Origin: Desulfobacterales bacterium
Lineage (GTDB): Bacteria; Desulfobacterota; Desulfobacteria; Desulfobacterales; JAEINQ01
Assembly: GCA_016342285.1 (NCBI GenBank)
Contig: JAEINQ010000007.1
Span: 62,001 to 126,000 of the forward strand
Direction: 5' to 3'
Length of the DNA stretch: 64,000 nt
Numbering within the stretch: position 1 is the stretch's first letter; the number at the start of each line of letters is the position of its first letter. Below, in pieces: positions 8,414 through 15,766 of this stretch. The notes under the pieces are model-generated. The model was not told the origin of the DNA and did not search any database. It saw only the letters and a program-made list of their open reading frames with translations. Made by a program: the position numbers and the translations under genes.

Positions 8414-9064
8414 TCACCACACCAGCGACGGGCGCATGGCCTCCTCTATCTGCAACCGTTGAGCCTCGAAGGCTGCGGCATTCGGCGTTGGATCAACGGC
8501 GATCATCTCTCCGAACCGCAGTACCACGCGGGAAAACGGCTTGGGGACGAAGAACCGGTCCCAGCTCTTGAAATGCCAGGCATTTTTGGCCGTCACGGAA
8601 AAGGGGACGAGGGACGCATTCGTCGCCTGGGCCAGGCGGATGGTGCCGGCCTTGACCGTGCCCATGGGGCCTTGGGGGCCGTCGACAATGTGGGCGGCAA
8701 GCTTCATCTGTTGCAATTGTCCGATCACTTCGGTCAGCGCCGCTTTACCGCCTTTGGATGAAGAGCCTCTGACGGGGTGCCAACCGCATCGACGGGCCAC
8801 GCCGGCGATGATGTCTCCGTCCCTGCTTTGGCTGATCATGATGCAGGGGTTGAAGGTGCGGTAGTTCCTGAAATGACGGATACCGGAAAAAAACTGCTGG
8901 TGCCAGGCGCACAGGACTACGGAGCCGCCGGCAGCCAGATGGTTCAGCCATGGATTTTCGTTTTCGACGGTCAGCCGAAATGTCCAGGAATAGACGCAAA
9001 TGAACCGGTATAGAAACCATTGAAGCGGTTCCGATGCAAGGGCGCGGCGTGTATCGAGTTTCAG
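8414..9064 (-). CDS. DUF374 lysophospholipid-acyltransferase-like protein, apparent CTG start
   Basis: The frame encodes about 216 residues. Segments SVVLCAWHQQFF near residue 60, ISQSRDGDIIAGVARRCGW, VRGSSSKGGKAAL, IVDGPQGPMG and the final domain match DUF374, which belongs to the LPLAT acyltransferase superfamily of membrane-lipid or lipid A type enzymes. No ATG, GTG or TTG lies at a sensible place. The conserved N-terminus is preceded by GGAGAGG six bases before CTG 9064, and an in-frame stop is just upstream, so a CTG start is the best reading. Starting at ATG 8839 would remove a third of the domain. The alternative is a recently lost start codon. Confidence 0.75.
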   Translation of the reverse strand: MKLDTRRALASEPLQWFLYRFICVYSWTFRLTVENENPWLNHLAAGGSVVLCAWHQQFFSGIRHFRNYRTFNPCIMISQSRDGDIIAGVARRCGWHPVRGSSSKGGKAALTEVIGQLQQMKLAAHIVDGPQGPMGTVKAGTIRLAQATNASLVPFSVTAKNAWHFKSWDRFFVPKPFSRVVLRFGEMIAVDPTPNAAAFEAQRLQIEEAMRPSLVW

Positions 9065-9497
9065 CTCTCACCTCTCCGAATGATCAACGGCTAATTTGTG
9101 GCCGTCGGTGAGCAAGGTGCCGCCGGGGCGTCGAACTCTGGCCGGTCGGCCGGTGTCGACGCCCCTATCGGCTACTTATGGTACCCGGTATTTGGAATCG
9201 GTCAAGTTTTTTTCAAAAGGGGGACTTCTGGAACGGCGAACCGGCGCGAATTTTCCCGGCCCCGACCGGAGCCCAGGAAATGGACGTTGGGCCGGCCCCG
9301 GCGGTTTGGTAAAGCGTCCTTTTTACCCGAAAGGGGTTTTGCCCCGGTTCACATATTTCTCTGCATTTCTTTCGGTCAATTGAAAATTTCGATGCAACGC
9401 GCTATAGGTCCTTGAACCTGCCGATCCTTTCCGGCTCGCCGGCAACCGCCGGCCAGCCGCAATGGAACAATGATACCCAACGGAAAAGGAGGTAAAT
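9065..9497. other. Intergenic region upstream of the selenoprotein gene
   Basis: This 430-bp divergent region holds no supported gene. It must contain the promoters of the DUF374 gene and the DsrE-like selenoprotein; I cannot single out convincing hexamers. A strong ribosome site, AAAGGAGGT, ends the region at 9487-9495. Confidence 0.5.
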
Positions 9498-9848
9498 ATG
9501 GCCAATTTCTTGTTTGTTTTAAGCCAGGATGACAACGAAAAAGCGACCCGTTGTTTTCAGTTTGCCAAGATCGCCCATGGCAAGGGGCACACGGTGAATC
9601 TTTTTTTCATCGACGACGGCGTAACCTGGGCCGATGCGGGCAGGGATTTCAAAACGCCCACGGCTACCGAGGACTGCCCCGACGACTACCTGCCGTATCT
9701 GGTGGAACATGACGTGCCCATCGGGGTCTGAATCCCCTGTGCCAAGACTCGTCAGGTTGACGAGAAGAATTTTTTTGCCAACATGGTGCTCGACGGTGGA
9801 CCCCATCTGATCGATCTGGCCGCCGAAGCCAAGGTTTTTAACTTTTAA
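9498..9848 (+). CDS. DsrE-like selenoprotein (in-frame UGA = selenocysteine 78)
   Basis: The frame starts at ATG 9498 behind AAAGGAGGT and reads through a TGA at 9729-9731 to TAA 9848, giving 116 residues. The N-terminal FLFVLSQDDNEKATRCFQFA and the AHGKGHTVNLFFIDDGV stretch fit the DsrE/DsrF-like sulfur-carrier fold. The sequence around the UGA is PIGV-U-IPCAKTRQ, where related proteins carry a catalytic cysteine that holds sulfur, with a second cysteine three residues on. Family-like sequence (NFFANMVLDGGPHLIDLAAEAK) continues after the UGA, and a SECIS-type hairpin follows it. A conventional reading would stop at 77 residues and lose the active site. Confidence 0.88.
9748..9764 (+). promoter_or_regulatory. 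Bacterial SECIS hairpin of the DsrE-like selenoprotein
   Basis: A perfect 6-bp stem CTCGTC / GACGAG closes the 5-nt loop AGGTT. It begins 16 nt after the UGA (9729-9731), with the loop 22 nt after it, within the spacing that bacterial SelB-dependent elements use. The GG in the loop matches known bacterial SECIS apical loops. Confidence 0.82.
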
Positions 9849-9951
9849 CACAGGATGGAAATCCTTGTCCTGCGGGCATGGTCAGCTTGAAGCTGGTTTA
9901 CATCTCGAATATCCAATGACAGCCCTGATTTTAAGGGCAATCCGAGACCAT

Positions 9952-9973
9952 GTCCCGCGCGCGGGGCTTTTTC
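9952..9973 (+). terminator. Probable terminator between the two selenoprotein genes
   Basis: GTCCCGCG / CGCGGGGC forms a GC-rich stem followed directly by TTTTT. It lies about 100 bp after the DsrE-like gene and 40 bp before the next start, so the two selenoprotein genes may be transcribed separately. Confidence 0.6.
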
Positions 9974-10015
9974 ACTCTGTCCATGGGCCAGGGGCTAACC
10001 CAGGGGAGGAAAAAC

Positions 10016-10219
10016 ATGAGCGAGAAAGTGATAATCTACGGAAAGGCCGGGTGACCGTACACTACCAGCGCCCGGGAGGCCTACAAAGACCATGACTATT
10101 TTGACGTGAAAGCCGACGGCCAGCACATGGCCGATATGCTCAAACGCTCCGGCGGCCAACGCAAGGTGCCGGTCATCGTGACCGGAGAAGAAGTGACCAT
10201 CGGATACGGCGGCAGCTGA
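10016..10219 (+). CDS. Glutaredoxin-like UXX-type selenoprotein (Sec13)
   Basis: Starting at ATG 10016 behind AGGGGAGG, the frame reads VIIYGKAG-UGA-PYTTSAREAY and continues to TGA 10219, 67 residues in all. The context is the glutaredoxin active site CPYC with the first Cys as UGA and the last as Thr (U-P-Y-T). The later KVPVIVTGEEVTIGYGG is the glutaredoxin cis-proline (VPVIV) and glutathione-site GG motif. This matches the small UXX-star type seleno-glutaredoxins. Conventional annotation would miss it because the UGA is at codon 13. It probably acts as a thiol/selenol oxidoreductase in the cytoplasm. Confidence 0.85.
10067..10082 (+). promoter_or_regulatory. Candidate SECIS of the UXX-type selenoprotein
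   Basis: GCC (10070-10072) pairs with GGC (10078-10080) around loop CGGGA, extended by AG (10067-10068) with CT (10081-10082) across a one-base bulge. The loop starts 18 nt after the UGA and contains GGG. The stem is shorter than in the DsrE-like element, so this is a candidate only. Confidence 0.5.
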
Positions 10220-10275
10220 GGGGTATAGACAGCGCGGCCCGGCGGGCCGCATGACTCCGTCCCTGAGTCCCTGAG

Positions 10276-10349
10276 TTGAGCAATTGTCGAGGCTTGTCTG
10301 CCGTTGGCAGTATTGCCGCAGAACCAATGAAATTGTTTTTCCGCTTTAG
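10276..10349 (+). repeat. Dispersed repeat R2, copy A
   Basis: This 74-bp sequence recurs at 47761-47833 at roughly 80 % identity by eye. Shared blocks are TTGAGC.ATTGT.GAGGCTTG, TTGCCGCAGAA and TGTTTTTCCGCT.TAG. It contains no frame and lies between genes in both places. Confidence 0.7.
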
Positions 10350-10352
10350 CTC

Positions 10353-10390
10353 GTGCCCATCAACGAATTGCATGTTTCGTGGATGGGCAC
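10353..10390. repeat. REP-like hairpin repeat, copy B
   Basis: The inverted repeat GTGCCCATC / GATGGGCAC encloses AACGAATTGCATGTTTCGTG, whose core CGA.TTGCAT..TTCGTGGAT is shared with the hairpin at 8127-8160. It directly follows repeat R2 copy A. Confidence 0.6.
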
Positions 10391-10612
10391 CTATCGATGT
10401 TATTGGCAATCAGGGGTTCCCATGGTTTTCCTTTCCTGATGGCCTTTGTATTTCGATACCGATACTTACCAATATTTACTGATACTTACCGCTTTAGGCG
10501 GCACCCCGTTAACGTTCGTCTCAGGCGAGTCCGAAAAGCCCTTGAATCACCCCGACCCACAAGAGAAAAATCCGTATTGACATTGGTGAGTTGGGCATAA
10601 TATTGATGCACT

Positions 10613-10729
10613 CGCAAAAAGTCCCAAATCCCGTCATGCCTGCGAAGGCAGGCATCCAGAACTATATGAAATGACTGGATTCCCGCCTTCGCGGGAATGA
10701 CGAAAAAGGACGGTTTTCGACTTTTTACG
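10613..10729. repeat. MITE-like palindromic element
   Basis: Outer 11-bp inverted repeats CGCAAAAAGTC / GACTTTTTACG bound a ~117-bp unit. Inside, two short hairpins (ATGCCTGC..GCAGGCAT and ATTCCCGC..GCGGGAAT) are themselves inverted copies of each other. The ATTCCCGC-N-GCGGGAAT core is a very common proteobacterial intergenic repeat. There is no coding capacity. Confidence 0.75.
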
Positions 10730-10862
10730 GGGCTGTCAATATTACGGCCCTTGCAATGCGAAATCCCAACATCATTTTGGGAAAAAACCCACATGTTAGA
10801 AATTATTTGCCTTCTTGCATACCCCAATTTGCATCAACAATGAATCAGGAAAGGGCTTTGAA

Positions 10863-11237
10863 ATGGTGAAAAGGCGGTTGGTTGTTCATAACGCTCTGCT
10901 CCAGGCGATTGAGATGGGAACGGAGCACGAGGAGTTGATGAAAAAATTCGGGTTCAAGACTTCAAACCAACTCAAGGTTGCCTACACCAATGCCCTGATC
11001 GCCCTGGGAAAGATTCCGGCACCGAAAAAGGGGCGACCGAAAAAGCCGGTCAGCAAAACGGTGACGGTCAATGACCGAGGCAGTCTCGTCATACCCAAGA
11101 AGCTGGTTGAAGCGCTGGAATTGAACCCGGGAGATCTTTTTAAAGTTGAAAATGTCCAGACCGGACTTTTCCTTAGTCCCGTCGAAAAGCCGCCAAAGAC
11201 GATCCTCAAGAAAAAGCGTTCGAACGCGCCAGAATAA
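10863..11237 (+). CDS. AbrB/SpoVT-family DNA-binding regulator
   Basis: The 124-residue protein has an N-terminal helical part (~1-50, ...MKKFGFKTSNQLKVAY..., helix-turn-helix-like), a basic linker KKGRPKKP (AT-hook-like) and a C-terminal swapped-hairpin AbrB domain with VNDRGSLVIPKKLVEALELNPGD. The latter is usual for transition-state regulators and antitoxins. I chose ATG 10863 behind AGGAAAGGG; the frame is open back to 10815. No toxin gene adjoins it, so a regulator is more likely than an antitoxin. Confidence 0.8.
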   Translation: MVKRRLVVHNALLQAIEMGTEHEELMKKFGFKTSNQLKVAYTNALIALGKIPAPKKGRPKKPVSKTVTVNDRGSLVIPKKLVEALELNPGDLFKVENVQTGLFLSPVEKPPKTILKKKRSNAPE

Positions 11238-11343
11238 TCTTACGCCTGATTCGTCCCAACCATTTATGAGCAGCCAAAGGGAACCCTGCCACAGGACGAC
11301 CCCCTTTAAGCGGCTGGAAACCGATTGCACGGGATGTGGGCTA

Positions 11344-12747
11344 TCATGGGCCCCCGACACCGGGGGGCAGGCAACGTGGCGATGAAAAGAAGCGGCTGTG
11401 AATGGCGCTGATGGCTTTTTGCAGGTCTTTTCCCTTTGTCAGGAAATAGAGTGCGGCCCGTGACGGGCCAAAGGAAATCATCTCCACATTGACGTTGCAG
11501 GCGGCAACGGCTGCAAAACACTGCGCGGCAATGCCTGCTCTTTTCAGCAGACCATCACCGACTATGGCGATCAGCGCGACATCGTCGCGCACTTCGATGC
11601 GGCGATAGGGCCGGGGCGCCATGGCGACAAGTGCCGAACGACTGGCGGCCACGTCTTTTCGGGAGATCAGGAGGCTGATGCAGGTTTGGGAAGTGATCAC
11701 CGAGCGTATGTTGACGCCGACGCCGGCCACGGCGGTTGCCACCTGTGCCAGGATTCCGGGGCGGGCGCCGACGCCGGACGCGTGGACTTTGACCACGGCG
11801 ATGTCCGTGTCATGGGCAACACTTTTGACGGTTCTGGGGCTTTTCGGCGCGTTGGCGGAAATCAGGCTGCCGTCCGCTTCGGGATGAAGGGTGTTCTTGA
11901 TGGCAATGGTCAACTTGCGGGTTCGCGCCGGCTCCACACAACGGGCGTGGAGAATTTTGGCGCCGAAATAGGCCAGTTCCGCGGCTTCTTCATAGGAGAG
12001 GGCGGAAATGAGTTCCGCTTCGGGTTCCAGCCGCGGATCCGCACTCATGAACCCGTCCACATCCTTCCAGATCTCGAGGCTTTCGGCCCCGGTGGTCGCT
12101 GCCACCACCGCAGCCGAATAGTCGCTGCCGCCGCGGCCGAAGGTTGTGATGTCGCCGCTTTCGCTGACGCCGAAAAAACCGGGAATAAATAACACGGTCT
12201 GGGCATCGAGCAGGGGGGGAATGTGCCGGGCAAGGTTTTTCTCGGTTCGGGGCAGGTTGGCGGTGGCATCGTTGAATTTGCCGTCGGTGACCATGCCCAT
12301 GTGATGAGGCATGCGGCAGACGGCATTGACTTTCCGGCTGCGCAATACACGGGTGAGGAGCTGGGCGCACAGGCGTTCGCCGTAGCTGCTGATGACATCG
12401 GCCAGGCGGGGGGTGATTTCGCGGGTGAAATTCAACCCATAGAAGAGCCGCTCGAGTTTGAACATCGACTTGGACAGGTCTTTGTTGAAATCGTTCAACG
12501 CCTGGCGCGAGACAATCAGGTGGCGGGCCACGTTGGTGTGCTTGGCCTTGATGCGGCTCATGATGCCGGCAATGGCGGTTTCATCGGCAAGGGCCTGTTG
12601 CATGCCTTCGATCAGGGCGTCGGTGATACCGTTTAACGCCGACACCACAACGATATGGCCTTTTGCGCGCTGCTCGATCAGGTCGACAATGCGGGCAATC
12701 GTCTTTTGGCCGTTGAGGCATCCGCCCCCGATTTTGATCACTTTCAT
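11344..12747 (-). CDS. Aspartate kinase
   Basis: The 467-residue protein is a monofunctional aspartokinase, phosphorylating aspartate as the first step towards lysine, threonine and methionine. The N-terminal VIKIGGGCL is the KxGG nucleotide/aspartate site, FGRGGSDYSAAVVAA the conserved kinase loop, and the last ~140 residues hold two ACT-like units (VVKVHASGVGARPGILAQVA and VALIAIVGDGL) for feedback control. I chose ATG 12747; the frame runs open to 13101 but that part has no family sequence. Its KIGGGC replaces the common KFGGTS, a mild departure. It stands alone, divergent from the TetR gene. Confidence 0.88.
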   Translation of the reverse strand: MKVIKIGGGCLNGQKTIARIVDLIEQRAKGHIVVVSALNGITDALIEGMQQALADETAIAGIMSRIKAKHTNVARHLIVSRQALNDFNKDLSKSMFKLERLFYGLNFTREITPRLADVISSYGERLCAQLLTRVLRSRKVNAVCRMPHHMGMVTDGKFNDATANLPRTEKNLARHIPPLLDAQTVLFIPGFFGVSESGDITTFGRGGSDYSAAVVAATTGAESLEIWKDVDGFMSADPRLEPEAELISALSYEEAAELAYFGAKILHARCVEPARTRKLTIAIKNTLHPEADGSLISANAPKSPRTVKSVAHDTDIAVVKVHASGVGARPGILAQVATAVAGVGVNIRSVITSQTCISLLISRKDVAASRSALVAMAPRPYRRIEVRDDVALIAIVGDGLLKRAGIAAQCFAAVAACNVNVEMISFGPSRAALYFLTKGKDLQKAISAIHSRFFSSPRCLPPGVGGP

Positions 12748-13010
12748 GAGGTTTTTCCCTTTTCCGCTGCTGTTTGCGTCCGGCATCATCCATTTGTTTC
12801 CCCAAGGGTTCCTTATTAGAGCAAAACAAGGCACCGGATCAAGGCTATGCCGGAAAATCAGCCCCAATACCCGAACTTTTCGGTTGACGGAGGGCGGAGA
12901 ACAGATTATTGGGGATGATCGTTGGCGAAACTGGGGTGAGTGCTCAGTATAGTTAGTGTCCATACAGGAATTGCATATCTCTTGGATAGAAAATAGTCTT
13001 GGGGAAGCCA

Positions 13011-13616
13011 GTGGCCGGTAAAAAACTGGAGATCCTTCACGCCGCAACAATTCTGTTTGCCCAAAAGGGGTACAACGAGACCTCCATCGCCGAACTGGCA
13101 CGGATCACCGGTGTCGCCGAAGGCACCATTTTTTATCATTTTAAAACCAAGATCGATCTATTGCTGGCCATTCTCGATGATGTCAAAGAACACGTCATCC
13201 GGGAGTTCGACCAGTACATGGGCAGCCAGAGCTTTCCCTCCGGCATGACCATGCTGGAAGAGGTCATCGCCTTTTTCCTCTACCTGGTCGGTCACAGCAC
13301 CGAGCACTTCATGCTCATTCAGCGGCACTACCCCCACGAACTGGCGCGTCATAACAGCGAATGTCGCCGGCATCTCGAGGGCATTTACAACACCCTGGTC
13401 GATTTTTTCGAAGGAGCCATCCGCAAAGGACAAGACGACGGATCCATCCGGCCGGCCCCGACCCGCAAGACAGCCCTGATTATTTTTTCCATGGTCAACG
13501 GACTGGTGTGGCTTCGGTTCAACGATCTTTACGATACCGGCAGCCTGCACCAAGAGCTGATCACCGCATGCCGCCATATGATGTCACTGGCCCCCATCAA
13601 CCCAATTCAGGAGTAA
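13011..13616 (+). CDS. TetR-family transcriptional regulator
   Basis: This 201-residue regulator has an N-terminal helix-turn-helix (~20-50, TSIAELARITGVAEGTIFYHF) typical of TetR and a helical ligand domain. I chose GTG 13011 with GGGGA upstream; TTG 12999 is an alternative. It ends 3 bp before the SulP gene, so it probably controls, and is transcribed with, the SulP and signalling genes that follow. The ligand is unknown. Confidence 0.88.
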   Translation: MAGKKLEILHAATILFAQKGYNETSIAELARITGVAEGTIFYHFKTKIDLLLAILDDVKEHVIREFDQYMGSQSFPSGMTMLEEVIAFFLYLVGHSTEHFMLIQRHYPHELARHNSECRRHLEGIYNTLVDFFEGAIRKGQDDGSIRPAPTRKTALIIFSMVNGLVWLRFNDLYDTGSLHQELITACRHMMSLAPINPIQE

Positions 13617-13619
13617 AGA

Positions 13620-15755
13620 ATGGTCAAACGCATTTTCCCCTTTTTGGAGTGGTTCAGAGGATACACACTCGAGCATTTCAGAATCGATGCCATTGCCGGA
13701 CTGACCGTTGCGCTGGTGCTGATCCCCCAATCCATGGCCTATGCCCAACTGGCCGGATTGCCGCCTTACTACGGCCTTTACGCGGCCTTTCTGCCGCCCA
13801 TGGTGGCGGCCCTGTTCGGTTCCAGCCGGCAGTTGGCCACTGGCCCGGTGGCCGTGGTCTCACTGATGACGTCGGCGTCCCTGGAGCCGCTGGCAACAGC
13901 CGGGAGCGACGCCTTTATCGCTTATGCCGTGGTGCTGGCCCTCACGGTGGGGGTGTTCCAGCTGGCCCTGGGACTGCTGCGCCTGGGGCTGGTGGTGAAC
14001 TTTTTGTCCCATCCTGTGGTGAACGGGTTTACCAATGCCGCGGCCATCATCATTGCCTCCTCCCAGTTGTCCAAACTTTTTGGTGTTTATGTGGACAAGG
14101 CGACCCATCATTATGAAACCATCCTGCGGGTGTGCCATGCAGCCTACCAGTATACCCACTGGCCCACCCTGTTGATGGGGGCGCTGGCCTTCGGCATCAT
14201 GTATGGACTCCGCCGACTGAACCCGAAAATCCCCAATGTGCTGGTGGCCGTGGCGGTGACCACGGTGCTTTCATGGAGCATGGGGTTTCGCCACGATGCC
14301 AGTGTGGACATCTCCGCCATTGACGTGCCCCAGGCGGCCGAGCGCATCGAAAAGTTCAATGCCGCGGTGATGCAGATTCCGGCCCTTTCGGACCAGCGGA
14401 CCACGATTGCCAAGGATCTTGAGCGAGCAAGACTGGACAAAGACGTCATCGGTATCATTGATGCCGAACACGATCTGGCCGTGATCAATGCCAACATCGA
14501 CCGTGCCAAGCACGAGGCGCACATTTTCCGCACCCAGTTGCGCGGCATGTTTTTCAGTGGTAAAAAAGCCGGTGACGGCGCCATGCATTTTATGGCCAAG
14601 GAGACGGTTCCGGCGGACAGCGACGGGCGCCTGTGGCGGATCGCGGTCGGCAACAACCCCATTGATCCGGCCCGCGTTTCCATGACCGGCGGTGGCGCGG
14701 TGGTGGGTACCATCCCCAAGGGGCTGCCGTCATTTACCATACCGCCGTTGACGCTGAAAACGTTCATGCAACTGCTTCCTTATGCCATCATCATTTCGTT
14801 GCTGGGATTTATGGAGGCGATTTCCATCGCCAAGGCCATGGCCGCCAAAACCGGGCAGCGTCTCGATCCCAACCAGGAACTGGTGGGGCAGGGCCTGGCC
14901 AATATCCTGGGCTCGGTCGGCAAGAGTTATCCCGTTTCAGGGTCGTTTTCCCGCTCCGCCGTCAATCTCCAGGCCGGCGCGGTCACGGGACTGTCGTCGG
15001 TGTTTACCAGTGTGGCGGTCCTGATCGTGTTGCTGTTTTTCACCCCCCTGCTGTTCCATCTTCCCCAGGCCGTGCTGGCGGCGGTCATCATGATGGCCGT
15101 CATCGGACTCGTCAACGTGGCCGGTTTTGTTCATGCCTGGGAGGCGCAGTGGTATGACGGCGTGATTTCCGTTATCACCTTCCTGTGCACCCTGGCCTTT
15201 GCGCCCCACCTGGACAAGGGGATCATGGTGGGCGTGGCCCTGTCGCTGATGTTGTTTCTCTACAAGAGCATGCGCCCGACGGTGGCCTCCCTTTCCCGGA
15301 CCGCCGACGACTCGTTCCGCTGCTCGATCACCCATGGCCTCGGAGAGTGCCGGCACGTGGATCTGGTGCGTTTTGACGGCCCCCTCTTTTTTGCCAATGC
15401 CAGTTACCTGGAAGACAAGATCAACGAGCGCCTGGTGGAGAAGAAAAGTCTGCGCCACATTATCATCGCGGCCAACGGCATCAGCGATATGGATGCTTCC
15501 GGGGAAGAAACCCTGTCGTTGCTCATTGACCGTGTTCGTAGCGCCGGAGTCGACGTTTCCTTCTCCGGTCTCAACGATGCCGTTATGGCGGTTCTCAAGC
15601 GCACCCATCTTCTGGAGAAGATTGGTGCGGACCATCTTTTCCCGACCATGGAGCGGGCTGTGTGCCTGGTGCACGAACATTCCCATCACGGCAGTGAAGA
15701 GAACGAATGTCCCCTCACCACGGTATGCCGGATTGCCACTGAAGACGCCAGTTAA
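13620..15755 (+). CDS. SulP-family anion transporter with STAS domain and large insertion
   Basis: The 711-residue protein has the SulP core (IAGLTVALVLIPQSMAYAQLAG, ~25-46) with multiple membrane helices and a C-terminal STAS domain (~570-690, with DLVRFDGPLFFANASYLED and DMDASGEETL). The family exchanges sulfate, bicarbonate or related anions. Unusual here is an extra ~130-residue soluble, coiled-coil-like segment at ~225-355 (VPQAAERIEKFNAAV..., DLERARLDKDVIGIIDAEHDL), after which the usual VVGTIPKGLPSFTIP resumes. It stands between a TetR and a two-component cluster, so transport and sensing may be linked. Confidence 0.88.
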   Translation: MVKRIFPFLEWFRGYTLEHFRIDAIAGLTVALVLIPQSMAYAQLAGLPPYYGLYAAFLPPMVAALFGSSRQLATGPVAVVSLMTSASLEPLATAGSDAFIAYAVVLALTVGVFQLALGLLRLGLVVNFLSHPVVNGFTNAAAIIIASSQLSKLFGVYVDKATHHYETILRVCHAAYQYTHWPTLLMGALAFGIMYGLRRLNPKIPNVLVAVAVTTVLSWSMGFRHDASVDISAIDVPQAAERIEKFNAAVMQIPALSDQRTTIAKDLERARLDKDVIGIIDAEHDLAVINANIDRAKHEAHIFRTQLRGMFFSGKKAGDGAMHFMAKETVPADSDGRLWRIAVGNNPIDPARVSMTGGGAVVGTIPKGLPSFTIPPLTLKTFMQLLPYAIIISLLGFMEAISIAKAMAAKTGQRLDPNQELVGQGLANILGSVGKSYPVSGSFSRSAVNLQAGAVTGLSSVFTSVAVLIVLLFFTPLLFHLPQAVLAAVIMMAVIGLVNVAGFVHAWEAQWYDGVISVITFLCTLAFAPHLDKGIMVGVALSLMLFLYKSMRPTVASLSRTADDSFRCSITHGLGECRHVDLVRFDGPLFFANASYLEDKINERLVEKKSLRHIIIAANGISDMDASGEETLSLLIDRVRSAGVDVSFSGLNDAVMAVLKRTHLLEKIGADHLFPTMERAVCLVHEHSHHGSEENECPLTTVCRIATEDAS

Positions 15756-15766
15756 GGAGATTGACG

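Larger units (their letters stand above)
10220..10862. other. Repeat-rich intergenic region
   Basis: There is no supported gene in these ~640 bp. The region packs a dispersed repeat (10276-10349), a REP-like hairpin (10353-10390), short GATACTTACC repeats near 10459-10490 and a MITE-like inverted-repeat element (10613-10729). Confidence 0.6.

Noticed and set aside
12748-13101. N-terminal extension of aspartate kinase to 13101
   Set aside because: The extension has no family sequence, and it runs across the TetR gene start; ATG 12747 gives the normal length.
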